From Symbiodinium sp. CCMP2592 (lineage: Eukaryota > Sar > Dinophyceae > Suessiales > Symbiodiniaceae), in NCBI GenBank assembly GCA_905221615.1, contig CAJNDT010001001.1, positions 1,046,359 to 1,110,358 of the forward strand: a stretch of 64,000 nt of DNA, in the 5' to 3' direction. The notes under the pieces were generated by a model. That model saw only the letters and a list, made by a program, of their open reading frames with translations, had not been told where the DNA came from and did no database searches. The position numbers and the translations under genes were made by a program. Positions 12,048 through 22,658 of the stretch are shown one piece after another (the first letter of the stretch is position 1; the number at the start of each line of letters is the position of its first letter).

Positions 12048-13014
12048 GTGAGAAAGAGACGGTGCCATGCGAAGTTCTCCAACTTTAAGTTCAGACGTAG
12101 CGCTATAAGGGTCCGAGCTCCGCATGCATCTGCAGGTTTACAAGTCAGGCTACGTAGCTCTTGGACTCACTTTGTTACTGGTCCGCACGGGCTAGGAGGC
12201 TCCTGGATTCACCTTGCTGTAGAGGTTTGCAGAGGCTAGGACCCTCTTGGATTCACATAATTCTTGGTGGTACGGCAAACTAGAACGCACCAGGATTCAC
12301 AAAGCACCTAAATTCACCTGACTAGTGGCCCGGACCCGCCTTGTAAGTGAGCCACACATCCTAGGAGGTTCTCAGATTCACGTGGATAGTGATCCCGGAC
12401 ACCAACGATTCACCTAGACGCCCGCACGGCCGTGGCCTCACAATTTCACCCGCACAACAAGCGCTGCACAGTTGTTCCTAGCCCCGTCCGTAACCATCCC
12501 GAAACTTTCCATTGCACCAGATGTTGCAAGTTTCGACCCGTCTTTGAAGCGCAGCTTCCGTGTGACGCCTCCAGAAAGCCCTTAAAAAGGAGTGTATTCG
12601 GTATTGCTTCGAAGCAACATCGCACGATGCATTGGCTGTACCGCGTCGCAGAGCCATAGCGGATCCAAGCTCATACACATCATCATCCTCGTGACGATCA
12701 GCTTATGTTGTGCCAGACTCAGTTACTGGTTCATGTATCCGTGCGCGGAGGCTTTTCAGTCAGCTTTCATGCGATGTTCCATCAGCTGCCGAGGATGAGC
12801 CTCGTACAGATGCTAAGAAACTACACCCAGCTCCCGGGCACGACCATCGCGAAGGCCAGATGCAAAGCCCAATATGAAGTCAGGTCAAAGCGAGCTTAGG
12901 AGAAGCTGGGCCAGTATTGCGCGAAGAACGACCGCGCCTTGCTCGACATCACTTGCGAATCCAGGCCTCATCACACGTACTTCTAAGACGGACTGCGATA
13001 ACATCTGCCACTAG

Positions 13015-13184
13015 GCCAAAGAGGCGGCCCACTACATCGCCAAACAGGTGATCGAGAAGTTTGGCTCCTGCCCAAAGAAGACCAACGCGGATTTCTTGGA
13101 TGTGGTGCTCATCTTCCTAAAGGCCGGCTGCCAACATTTCAAGAAATACGAACCGACGTTGCATTCCAATTTTCGTTGCGATAG
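13015..13184 (+). other. Coding-like island (candidate exon)
   Basis: CTAG|GCC acceptor-type edge and GATAG|GTAACA donor-type edge. The 170-nt open frame reads AKEAAHYIAKQVIEKFG, SCPKKTNADFLDVVLIFL and KAGCQHFKKYEPTLHSNF. A second shorter island with an AG|G start lies just upstream at 12900-12962 (EKLGQYCAKNDRALLDITCE). In-frame stops between the two are explained if they are intronic. Product unknown. Confidence 0.45.
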
Positions 13185-15006
13185 GTAACAAATGCTAACA
13201 GCCTGCACCTCAAAAAACAGGGGAATTTCCAATACTCATTGGAGTTTCGTTAATGTAACAACAGCATAACGGGCCCCAAAACCCTATTCTAGTTGTTCAG
13301 TCCCTTATTTATACTAAGCCCCGAATATCCTAACCCCTCCCCTCCCCTCCCCTCCCCCAAAATAAACCCTAGACCCTCATACCCTGATATCCTAATACCC
13401 AAATACTCTACACCCTAATTCCTAAAGACCCTATGGTACCCTAATAATATCCTATCATACGCTAAACCCTAGTACCCTAACATCCTATAATTCCCTAAGC
13501 CCCTAAACCCCGAAAGCTCCGAGGTTTCCTGAGCCGGGCCTTCCATCCCTTCACCTCGCGCTCGGACTTTGCCATGGTCAAGGCACTCTTTTTTGAAGTG
13601 GCTAATAGGGTTTAGTAAGTTTAAGGGTTGTTTTTTTGTGCACTGGGTTTATGATGCAGGGTTTAGTAAGTTCAAGGTTTTTTGTGCAATGAGTTTATGA
13701 TGTAGGGTTGAGTTCAGGGTTTAGGGTCTAGGGCTTGTTTCGTTTATGGGGTTTTGCAGGGTTAGCGCTTAGGTTTTTCATATGTCATTGTGTCTACATA
13801 TTGGGATTATGTCTTGAAGGGGTGTTGTTTTATTTGCTGAGCCTGTCGTTCAGTTTGGAAAGTGTTGTTGATCGATTGTTTGTTTCTTTTTCTGCTAGGT
13901 TTAGGTGGCTTTCAGGGTGGTCGGTTACGCACTGCCCCCATACAGAGTCTATAATAGGGCTACTATCAAGGTCCTAATATATCTAGATTATGAAGATTGT
14001 TCAACTATTACTGAGTGGGGGCCGTACCCAAGTGATCGGCTTTTCTCTACGGAGTTCGAGTGGATGACTTCGCTTATTCTTGTTGCTTTTTGGTATGGGG
14101 GTGTGGTGATGGCGCACAGCCCTATGTCCACCCCATATCTCAGCATTTAAGGTTCTAGGATGAATCCCTCAGCCCTACACTTTGAGGTTCCCCGAGGTTC
14201 GGGTCTCATACACTTTGGGATTTTGGACCTGGCGTGTGAAACACTTTGGGGCCTACGGCCTTTGAGCTGTATGGGACTATACTGTAAGGCTTTAGAGGCC
14301 TCGCAAGAATTCATGGCGAGGCTCCAGGGGTTTGGGGGTTTCAGCGTCTTCCTGGATCCCGCCCAAAGAATACCTTCGTATCAAGCCGGGGTGCCATGCT
14401 TGGAGTCTTGCATGATTTGGGCTGATTTTTCAACTTTGCTGTCGCGGAGTGCGCTTGAAACTCGATGCACATAAATCCGAGCCTCTCCGACACCAGACAC
14501 GAAACACAAAAGCCGAAGCCCAACACCCAACTCACATTGTCGATGAAGTTTTGAAGTCCAAAATCTCCGTAAGATTTCAGACGCTAATACATACTGGCAT
14601 GTATAGAACCCAAAACCTAATTTCTAAGTAGTCAGACCTGTGTGGAAGGCCGACGGCCAGTTCGCACTCTTCTTCGTGGTGCAGAGCATTCTCATCCAGT
14701 GTCTTCGATGATCCTTCTGGGGCTTCAAGGGGCGTTTAGAGTCGAGATTCTACCAGCAACCCCCCCCCACCCCAACTACCATCTATCATACCCTCAATAC
14801 CGAGTATTGAGGACCATAAGGGCTCTAGTAAAGGGTACTTGGGGGGAGTGCCGGTAAGGCTTCGAATTCATGGGTTTGTTTTTTGTCCTGGTTTTGATGG
14901 TGGAAGGCTTGAGGATCGGGACACACCACCGTCCCCAGCTACCCTTCATTCTACCCGAAACACACATTTTTAGAACCCTAAACCCAAGGGCCCAAGGGGG
15001 CTCCTA

Positions 15007-15114
15007 CCCCAAGGGTCCAAGTACCTAATAATCATAGACACTCCAAAATGCTAACCTACATAACTACTATCCTAAAGCCGACTACCTAATTATTGGGTCC
15101 TTTGGACCCTTGGG
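15007..15114. repeat. Palindromic element, family E
   Basis: Perfect 14-bp terminal arms CCCCAAGGGTCCAA and TTGGACCCTTGGGG, about 80 bp apart. Noncoding. Confidence 0.75.
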
Positions 15115-15222
15115 GCCTAGAAAACTGCATGGTTTGGGACTCGAGGGCCTGGAGATGATGTAGCGATTCCAAAATCCTTCGGGTTTGGGGTTCAAGGTTT
15201 GGTTTACTTGGGGTCGTCAATA

Positions 15223-15317
15223 ATATGGGTGGTTGTCAAAAGTAGGGTCCTTATTATAGTACGGCACCTAATCTTTAGGGCACCCAAAAACACCCTAATT
15301 TTGACAACCACCCATAT
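15223..15317. repeat. Palindromic element, family F
   Basis: The left arm is ATATGGGTGGTTGTCAAAA and the right arm TTTTGACAACCACCCATAT, perfect reverse complements. The arms continue imperfectly inward (TAGGGT/ACCCTA). Confidence 0.8.
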
Positions 15318-16607
15318 GGGGGCTTGAAGAAATAGCGGTGCTGCAGCTGTAGGGTTCCCTAACTATATATTTCCCTTAATCCCAAAACCCGGAACCTCGA
15401 AATGTCTGTATCCGGAGCTGTTGCAAAGGTTCCTGGCGGTGTCAACTTCCATCCCGCGGAATCTGCGAATCCTGGGGGCGGCTGGGATCAGAGTTGGGGT
15501 TCTCGCTGTATAGGCTTCATTGTTAGGGTGTTATAGTAAACCCCATAAAGTTGGAAGCCGGACTAAGGCCAAATAGTGCTGGGATTCCTTATACATTACC
15601 CCTAAGGATTGAGGCTACGGGGTTTCCAACTTTGTACTATAGTCTCCATTGTAGTTCCTTTCTGGGTTTCACCAACTCGTACTTAGACTTAGGATCCCGA
15701 AAAGGTAACCCCCGCAAAACGGAACATGAGGACCAGAGGTCGGGTTTAGGCTTTAGGCTTTAGGGTTTATAGGATTTAGGTTTAGGATTTGGGGTTTAGG
15801 GTTTAGGATTTAGGGTATGGAGTTTAGGGTTTAGGCTTAGGATTTAGGATTTAGATTTAGGATTTAGGGTTTGGGGTGGGGGGTTTTAGCTCTAGGTGGA
15901 GGCTTGCAATCCAAGGCTTTGGGTGAAGTGGCTTCGGGTGTGCCAGAATGGTAAATCACCGAAATACCCCTTTGACATATTAGACGGAAACCCACAAGAA
16001 GGAACGTGCGCACTTTTCGGGGGTTTGGCCTCTTCGAAAGGTAGGTGTGGTTTAGGGTCTGCGGATTTTGTGCTTTTGGGGTTGAGGGTTCAAGAGGATC
16101 TTCGTGGATCCTAACCCTAAACCATAAAACCCTAAACCCTACGACCGTAAACCCTAAACCGTTGTTGGGGTTTGAAGGCTTTATGTGTTTGGAGCGGTCG
16201 CTTTAAGGGGTTTAAGGTTTGAGGGTTTAGGCCTCAGGCCTTAGCGCTTTGGTTCTAAACGGCTAATGGGATAAAGGGGTAGGGTTTAGGGCTTAGATGT
16301 CGTGTCGCAGGCAATCACAGCGGAGAGATTTGGAAGCCATTTCTCTGTACGAAGCAGATCCTCACCAAAGCGAGCCTACCTTGTGGGTCTGGTATGTTTG
16401 AACAACACATGATCCATACACCCTACACGCGACACCGCATCCTACTGCACCCACACAGAGCTTCACATATCCTGTGGGAGACCTTTCGGGTGTCAAGTCC
16501 TATTCAAGGGACGATATTCCCTAAACCCTAAACCGCAAAATACTTCCCCATTATTCCTCATATTCGTAGCTGGACCTTAAAGTTGGCCTACAGCGTAAAC
16601 CGAAGTC

Positions 16608-16717
16608 CTAATTCAGGGGCTTAAATAAGTACCAACTATCTTGGGGGGTTCCTTACTATAGTTATAGTCCAACGGGCGGCAAAGCCGTATTCTAATTATT
16701 AAGGCTCCTATATTAGG
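16608..16717. repeat. Palindromic element, family D relative
   Basis: Arms CCTAATTCAGGGGCTTAAATA and TTATTAAGGCTCCTATATTA are imperfect complements, with TTGGGGGGTTCC and a TATAGTTATAGTC-like centre shared with 7503-7700. Confidence 0.55.
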
Positions 16718-17609
16718 TTCTTTCGCAAGTGTCCTGTCGGCGAACAACTCCTCAGGTGCTCCTCGTGAGCTTGATGGTGCTGCTGTGTCCTGGCGATAGT
16801 TTAGATTGGGGCAGAAGGATTTACGGCAGGGCCATCGACTTTCTGTGTTCATGATTGTTGCTGAACGGTTTGGGCTACCCTGGGTCCTAAACCCCTCAAC
16901 CCGTTAAACCCAAATTGCTCGATGTCACGCATCTTAACACCAAGCTCGAAGCCATGCAGTGACTGCCATAGAGTTTATTTTCAGTTTCGGGGTCCCTAAC
17001 CCTAAACCTGATTCACTGCATGCGCGAAAAGCTAGGGGCCTGAACCCTCAACCCTAAGCCCTAATTAAGGCCCTGAGCCCAAAACCCAGCAGCCGTGAGT
17101 CCTCCAGGAATGTGCTCCTCGTCGGCTACCTTGTGGCTTCTTGCTTTGGCTGCTGGCAGGACTGCTTTTCTTTGCCCTGCAAATTCCCAAACCCGAGACC
17201 CCAAAGCGCGTACCTCAAACTCTAATCCCTAAAACCCCACAGGCGACAGCCCAACAGCCCTGAAAGCCTAACCGAACCCTTAAATCCCTTAAGCCAAACA
17301 TCCCTAAATCCCTAAAGCCCAAAAGCCCCTAAGGCCGTAAAGCCCCAAGCCGTTTCGTGGTTAGGCGTTCGGGCTCGGAGTTGATACTATAGGGGCCTAA
17401 ATGATTGTCAATATCGTTTTGGGGGTTCGTTAGTATAATTGTAGTCTAAGGGGCCCCAAAACCCGATCATGTTTATTCAGGCCCCAACATTATCGTACCC
17501 TTATTGCAAGGGATCCCCCCAATTCTACTTATTAAGGCCCCAACAGTATGTTTGAGGACGTTGGGGTTTTTAGTAGGGAATTGGGGCATGGATCCCTATA
17601 CGTAGTTCC

Positions 17610-17722
17610 TATATGGGAGTTTCCAAAAATAGGGGACCCTAATATTAGAGCCCTAAAAAGTAGGGTCCTTATAATAAGGACCCCCAAACAAGGTACCCCC
17701 AATTTTCAGAAACTCTTATATA
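17610..17722. repeat. Palindromic element, family G copy 1
   Basis: TATATGGGAGTTTCCAAAAA at the left, TTTTCAGAAACTCTTATATA at the right. The inner words GGGGACCCTAATAT and GGTACCCCCAA are shared with the copies at 18272-18380 and 19690-19799. Confidence 0.75.
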
Positions 17723-18271
17723 ATCCCCAATAATTGCCTACTGAGGACCAGACAGTCTAGGTTTGAGGATGTTGGGTGTTGGGGAGTTGGGGTCTTGGAA
17801 AACAGGGTTTTAGGGGTTAAGCCTTGGGTCTCGTGCGTTTTGGGGTTTGGGGATGTTCGGAAGTATAGAGTTTGAAGCTTTGGGGATGTTGACGAACGTA
17901 GAACTGCTGAATTTTTTTTGGGGTGTCTGATCAACGGGTGGGAAAGACTAGATCCTATTCCAAGTATAAGTGTTTACCTGAAGGGATAGATAAGAATTCG
18001 CAGGGGTTGAAGTGTGCAAGGGTTCATCCGTGCTGGTATGGCTTATGGATGTGCAGGGCTTTGCGGGCTTCAGGGTCGAGGTTGAGGTTCCTATGAGAAG
18101 GCGTCTTGAGGCTTTGGCTCTTCAGGTTACGGGTTGAAGGGTTCGCGGTTTAGCCTTTCAGTGTTGCATGAGTTCATGGAAAGCCAGGACTAAAGCGCCG
18201 CGTTTAGGGCTTCGGGTTCATGAGACCTGGCACATGCCGTATGGTGACTAAGCGCCTGGAGGCGGGTCTCC

Positions 18272-18380
18272 ACATGGGAGTTTCCGAACATGGGGGACCC
18301 TAGTATAGTACCCTAAATAGCAGGATCCTTATTATAAGGGCCACAAATAAGGTACCCCTAGTTTTCGGAAACGCCCATAT
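18272..18380. repeat. Palindromic element, family G copy 2
   Basis: ATGGGAGTTTCCGAACATGG at the left and TTTTCGGAAACGCCCATAT at the right, with internal GGGGACCCTAGTAT. Same family as 17610-17722. Confidence 0.75.
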
Positions 18381-18783
18381 GCTTAGGTTCATGAGAGCAG
18401 TGCTGTCTCAACTTTTTGGCCTTCAGCTCTAACACCTAGAACTCTCAGTCCTTAGGGTTAGTGTCGTAAGGCCTTAAATACAAAAGAAAGGGGACCCCAA
18501 TATGGTACCCCCAAGAGTAGGATCCTTACTTTCAGGACCCTTAAATAAGGTACCGTAAGGCCCTAAATACAAACCCTGAAGGCCATCCTTGAATTGAGCC
18601 CCACCTAGACCGTTGGCTGAACCCTAAGCTTCAACCCTTAAATCTAAACCCTAAGAACTCTTAAATCTAAACCCTTAGAACTCTTAAACCCAAACCCTAA
18701 GAGCTCCTAAATCTAAGCCATTAGAACTCTTAAGCAATCCCGAAGAAAGATGACGCTGAAGCCTAAACTCCAACTAAACCCCT

Positions 18784-18885
18784 ACCTTAACCTACCAAAA
18801 CCTACTTTTGTGTAGGGTCCCTATAATTCCATATTAAGGTTTAGAATAAGAGCCTACAGAAAAGTAGGGATTGGTAGGTTAAGGT
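18784..18885. repeat. Palindromic element, family H
   Basis: The left arm ACCTTAACCTACCAAAACCT pairs with the right arm GGATTGGTAGGTTAAGGT. The CCTACTTTTGTGTAGG/CCTACAGAAAAGTAGG parts continue the stem. Confidence 0.75.
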
Positions 18886-18938
18886 AAACCTTAAACCTTA
18901 AACATCTAGCAAGCAAGGCCGCAAGCCCCAAACGCAAG

Positions 18939-19041
18939 GACACGCTGATCGAAAGCTACGAGTTCTACGATTGGGAGCTCTGGAAATCGAAGCGTCGCTG
19001 CTTCTCCCGCTTCTTGAAGATGCCGCTCGACACCGAACAGG
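18939..19041 (+). other. Coding-like island (candidate exon)
   Basis: CGCAAG|GAC on the left and CAGG|GTTGAG on the right enclose an open frame reading DTLIESYEFYDWELWKSK then RRCFSRFLKMPLDTEQ. Strongly protein-like composition inside telomere-like repeats. No family recognised. Confidence 0.4.
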
Positions 19042-19689
19042 GTTGAGGGTTGAGGGTTTAGGGTCTAGGGTTAAGGGTGAGAGTTGAGGGTTGAGTGGGT
19101 TGAGGGTTTGGGGGTTAGGGTTTCGAGAGTGAGGTAAACTACCAGAGCCTACTCATTTCGGGTACCTGGAGAGTCTAGGAAGGCCTTAAACCCGAAAGGT
19201 TCAAGGTTCACGGTTGCATCTCAAGGCACAGGGGGTTCTTTTGCACTTCACCTCGAGGCTCGCAGAGGGTACTTGTATGGGCACCTTTTAGGGTTTCTAT
19301 AAGGGTCTCTGTAAGTGGAATTATGGAGGTTACATGTTTCAAAATACCTATGTTTTTTTGCATTTATGTTTATAAGCTGGGTCTCCACAAGGGGACCTGT
19401 AGGGGTTGAGGGTTTAGACGGTGTGGTAAACGACCATAACTGGATTATGTTCTATGTCACCTGGTCATCCGAATGAAAGCTTCACTGTGGCCTTACAGAA
19501 CCTCGGGTCCACGGCCAAGAGTTCAGGGTTTAAGGTTTTAGGGTTGACCCCGTGGGCCCTAACCCTAAACGCCTAAACCCCAAACCCTAAAGCCTAATTT
19601 CGCAAAATGCAGAGCAGGCCGATGAAGATATTGCAAGACCACTACAAGCGCCGAGTACGGCGGCGCCCGTACGTGAGCTTCGCGGTTCG

Positions 19690-19799
19690 AGAATTTACTC
19701 CGGAAATTCGGGGTACCTTAATATTTGGGGGTCCTTAACAAGGATTCTACTATTTGGGGTAGGATATTAGGGTCCCCTATTTTCGGAAACTCCCATATT
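19690..19799. repeat. Palindromic element, family G copy 3
   Basis: GAATTTACTCCGGAAATTCG near the left and TTTTCGGAAACTCCCATATTC at the right, with GGTACCTTAATAT and AGGGTCCCCTA inside. The left arm is more diverged than in the other two copies. Confidence 0.65.
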
Positions 19800-20758
19800 C
19801 TACCTTAAGGACGAAATGAACCCTAAAAGGGTTTAAGATTCATATTCCATATATAGGGATTCACAGTATATGGGTAGAGGGCCGCTACTTTTACGGGTCC
19901 TCTGGTCCCGCAGGTATTGGATCTTCTGGGGCTTCCAGGATGTGGCTTTGAGGATTGAGGTCCACTGCGGCTTTTCCGGGTGTAGGGTCCCGAGTGTACA
20001 AAAGGAGGCTGTGTTTTTTTGCCTAAAGGTTTGCGGTTTCGGCTTCGTTGTCCTTAGATTGTCTGACCTTCTACAATTCTAGAAGTTTCTGCTTTTGTGG
20101 TTTGCAGAATGATTTGCTTTAAGCCCTAAACCCGGAACCCTGAAACCCTGAACCCTGAAAGCTGCACTAAGAGTTCCTTGTGCGCTTTTTCCAATATTTC
20201 TGATTTACGAGTTTCAGTCAGGAGACTCTGAGGCGATTGCAGCCCCAAACGATCCCTGACAGCCCCTAAACTCTACACCCTAAACCCTGAAACCCGAAAA
20301 CCCTTTGGAAGGATTTCAAGAAGCGCCTGAAAGCAAGCCCCAAAAAGAATTCCAAACCCTAGACCCCTGAACTCCGAAACGCTAACCCTCAACCTAAACC
20401 CTAAAGTCTTTTGATTAAAACGTTTAACAGTTTTGAGCTACTAATAATGAATCCTGAAACATTACACCCTCCACCCCCGCCCCTCCCGCACCAAAAAAGC
20501 AAATCAATGCCCCCTCCCACCCACCCTTAGGACCCTTTACCCTAAACCCTCACCCTTAAGCCCTAAACCCAAAACCTTAAACCCATCCACCCTTGTGAAA
20601 TTTCCCTGTCTTGAAGTGCCGTGTTGACAGTCCTCATGCGAGCGTAGTTTTTCATGTCCAGACTGAATGCTTGTTGCGTGAAGACGTCTTGGGCTCAATC
20701 CGAAAATAGGCTTTGTCGCGTGGTTGGACACTCTCTGAACCCAGTTCCTGCTTCAAAC

Positions 20759-20770
20759 TGGTAGCGGAGC
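20759..20770 (+). other. Candidate primer-binding site
   Basis: TGGTAGCGGAGC matches 10 of 12 bases of the TGGTATCAGAGC-type, initiator-Met tRNA-complementary site common in copia elements. It is placed 110 nt before the gag ATG, just after a TTCA that could be the LTR end. The LTR itself is not otherwise demonstrated. Confidence 0.45.
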
Positions 20771-20879
20771 TGAGAGGACAACCACTAGTGTATCACCCCC
20801 GAGAGCCTTCGGTCCGGGGACCGTAGAGTAGTTGATAGATAGTTGTGGAGCAAAGGCCCCTACTGTCTTAGGTGAAGCC

Positions 20880-22658
20880 ATGAGCGTGGCAGGTTTGCGC
20901 TACCAGCCCAATCTCTGGTCACAGAACCTGAGCCCTGCAGAAACCAAAAGCGGCTCGTACATATACGACGGGTCAGCTGCTGGCTTCCACGATTGGTGCT
21001 TCCGGACACAGATCCGTGTGCTGCAGCATAAGGAGAAGCAGCGGCGTGAAGCTTTGAAGGACTTGCGTTTTGCCGAGTCAGCAAGGTCCAAAAGCGAATC
21101 ACCAAGGAAGTGGCGTGGCAGGGCCGGTCAAGGGACCAGTGCATCCCCCACAGAGGGTGATGCGAGCAGCGGTATACCCGCCAGTCCGTCCAGCGCAAAA
21201 CGGACTAAGCCCGTGTCCGAGGCAGAAGATGAGGATGCGGAGTCGTTACCGTCGCACCCCAGTCAAGTGACGGGCGACGATGAGCAAGAGCCGGACACAG
21301 ATCCGGCGGTGTACACGTTGCAAGACGTTAAGGACGAGTTGCTCGACATGAGCGAGTGCGTTAGCAAGATCCTGGAGGGTCTCCGAGGAGATGCCTTCTG
21401 CATCGCTCGCGACGTCGGCTTGGAACGTCTGCTTCGTCATGACGGCATCGACTACCTGATAGAAGAAATCAGGAGGCAAGCCTTCCCTCTTCAATCCGAA
21501 GAGGCGTCCGAACTTTTCCGTCAGGGACAGCTCCTGACGGGCCCACTTGCAAAGCAACCCGGCGAGCCTATGTTGTCTTACATAGCCCGCCGAAAGCGGT
21601 GGTGGTCGACCCTGCGTGAGCTGGACCCCGATATCCGCCTTTCTGAAGCGATGAGGGCTAATCTCCTTGTTGAGCTTTCAGGATTGGAAAGGTCCGAGCA
21701 GCTAATGGTCAAGACCGCCGCCCGCGTACACAGCGTGGAGGAGTACGCACGCGTCCTTGTTCAGCATCACTCCGTGGTGCACATGAAGGAGCGTCTTCTT
21801 ACCCAGAAGGACCCCAGTGGCCCAGGTAAGACCTGGAGACGTTTCGACGCTAAGCCCCAATACCCTAAGTTCGGCTATATGGGGTATGACGGTAGTGCCG
21901 CAGAGTATGGTCACCAGGAACAGCAGGAATCCGCGGAAGGCTACGGTGACGGCTACGGCGATGAAGCGTACCAGGCCACAGCGTCTGGGGGAGGCGACGC
22001 GGATGAATGGATCGATGATGAAGATCTAGCATTGCAACTCAACGCCTATACGGCGGTGGCATTTGAGGCTGAGATCGATGACTTGGATGATTCCTATGCC
22101 GAGTCAGTTCAGCTTGCATACGCGGCACAGACCGCATTTGCCCAGGCAAAAGGAAAAGGGAAGAACAAGGGCAAGCCCACCGGGAAATCCGGCGGGAAGG
22201 TCGTGCGTAGTAACCTGACTATTGCTGATCGCAAGGCCAAGCTAGCAGAGCTTAAGGCAAAGAGTAGGTGTCTGAAGTGTGGTGTGATCGGCCATTGGGC
22301 CGGAGATGCTGCCTGCAAGTTTAGCGGCAAGGGCAAGGCACCACAACCCCAGCACAGCCTGGGGGAACTGCTAATGCAGCCGCAAAGTCGGTGGCGCCGA
22401 AGCCTCAGGCGTACTTCGCCGCGATGGATGAGGACGATACCGAGTGTGTTCACCTGTCGAATGCGAGTGCTGGTAGGCTTGAGGGATACCCGGCCAACTT
22501 GGAGATGTCCCCTTCGAAGACCGGCACAGGCAAGGGTCGTGGCAGTGACACGTTGTTCTCACCACAGCTTCGGCGCACAGCTGCCGCAGGGATCATGCGT
22601 GATAGCCCGCCTGTGGGTTCCGATCGCGTTTTCTCCTTTGGCCAGCATAAGGGTCTGA
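20880..22658 (+). CDS. Copia-like Gag protein with CCHC zinc knuckle
   Basis: The start is taken at the ATG at 20880 (MSVAGLRYQPNLW), the first ATG after the primer-site region. About residues 60-125 are charged and low complexity. Residues about 145-320 form the alpha-helical capsid-like part (FCIARDVGLERLL, MLSYIARRKRWWSTL, SVEEYARVLVQHHS). Then come acidic Tyr/Gly-rich sequence and a Lys/Gly-rich stretch (KGKGKNKGKPTGK). A zinc knuckle CLKCGVIGHWAGDAAC starts at residue 464; its last spacer is six residues rather than the usual four. Shortly after the knuckle this frame loses protein-like character and the -1 frame takes over at a G5 run near 22364. The last 90 or so codons to 22658 are therefore probably not native. 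Confidence 0.75.
   Translation: MSVAGLRYQPNLWSQNLSPAETKSGSYIYDGSAAGFHDWCFRTQIRVLQHKEKQRREALKDLRFAESARSKSESPRKWRGRAGQGTSASPTEGDASSGIPASPSSAKRTKPVSEAEDEDAESLPSHPSQVTGDDEQEPDTDPAVYTLQDVKDELLDMSECVSKILEGLRGDAFCIARDVGLERLLRHDGIDYLIEEIRRQAFPLQSEEASELFRQGQLLTGPLAKQPGEPMLSYIARRKRWWSTLRELDPDIRLSEAMRANLLVELSGLERSEQLMVKTAARVHSVEEYARVLVQHHSVVHMKERLLTQKDPSGPGKTWRRFDAKPQYPKFGYMGYDGSAAEYGHQEQQESAEGYGDGYGDEAYQATASGGGDADEWIDDEDLALQLNAYTAVAFEAEIDDLDDSYAESVQLAYAAQTAFAQAKGKGKNKGKPTGKSGGKVVRSNLTIADRKAKLAELKAKSRCLKCGVIGHWAGDAACKFSGKGKAPQPQHSLGELLMQPQSRWRRSLRRTSPRWMRTIPSVFTCRMRVLVGLRDTRPTWRCPLRRPAQARVVAVTRCSHHSFGAQLPQGSCVIARLWVPIAFSPLASIRV

Larger units (their letters stand above)
1..20560. repeat. Degenerate telomere-like repeat matrix
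   Basis: Nearly every 100 bases contain variants of TTTAGGG or CCCTAAA, mostly as degenerate units (CCCTAAAC, CCCGAAAC, TTTAGGAT). Short perfect runs occur near 2275-2290 and 3339-3359, and the densest block is about 15745-15890. Blocks of the two orientations alternate, so this is not one terminal telomere but interstitial or subtelomeric material. TTTAGGG is the telomere unit reported for dinoflagellates as well as plants. The texture stops abruptly near 20560, just before the copia-like element. Bases not listed as separate features in this interval hold this matrix and nothing else I could recognise. Confidence 0.8.

Noticed and set aside
13340..13362. CCCCTCC repeats as a G-quadruplex regulatory site
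   Set aside because: A short simple repeat in a region full of C/G runs; nothing ties it to a gene.
1..20560. True chromosome-end telomere
   Set aside because: Heptamers are degenerate, occur in both orientations, and are interrupted by palindromes and coding-like islands; no long perfect array is present.
20692..20712. TCTTGGGCTCAATC as a further spliced-leader relic
   Set aside because: Extra G and early mismatch leave too short an identity to the leader; likely chance.
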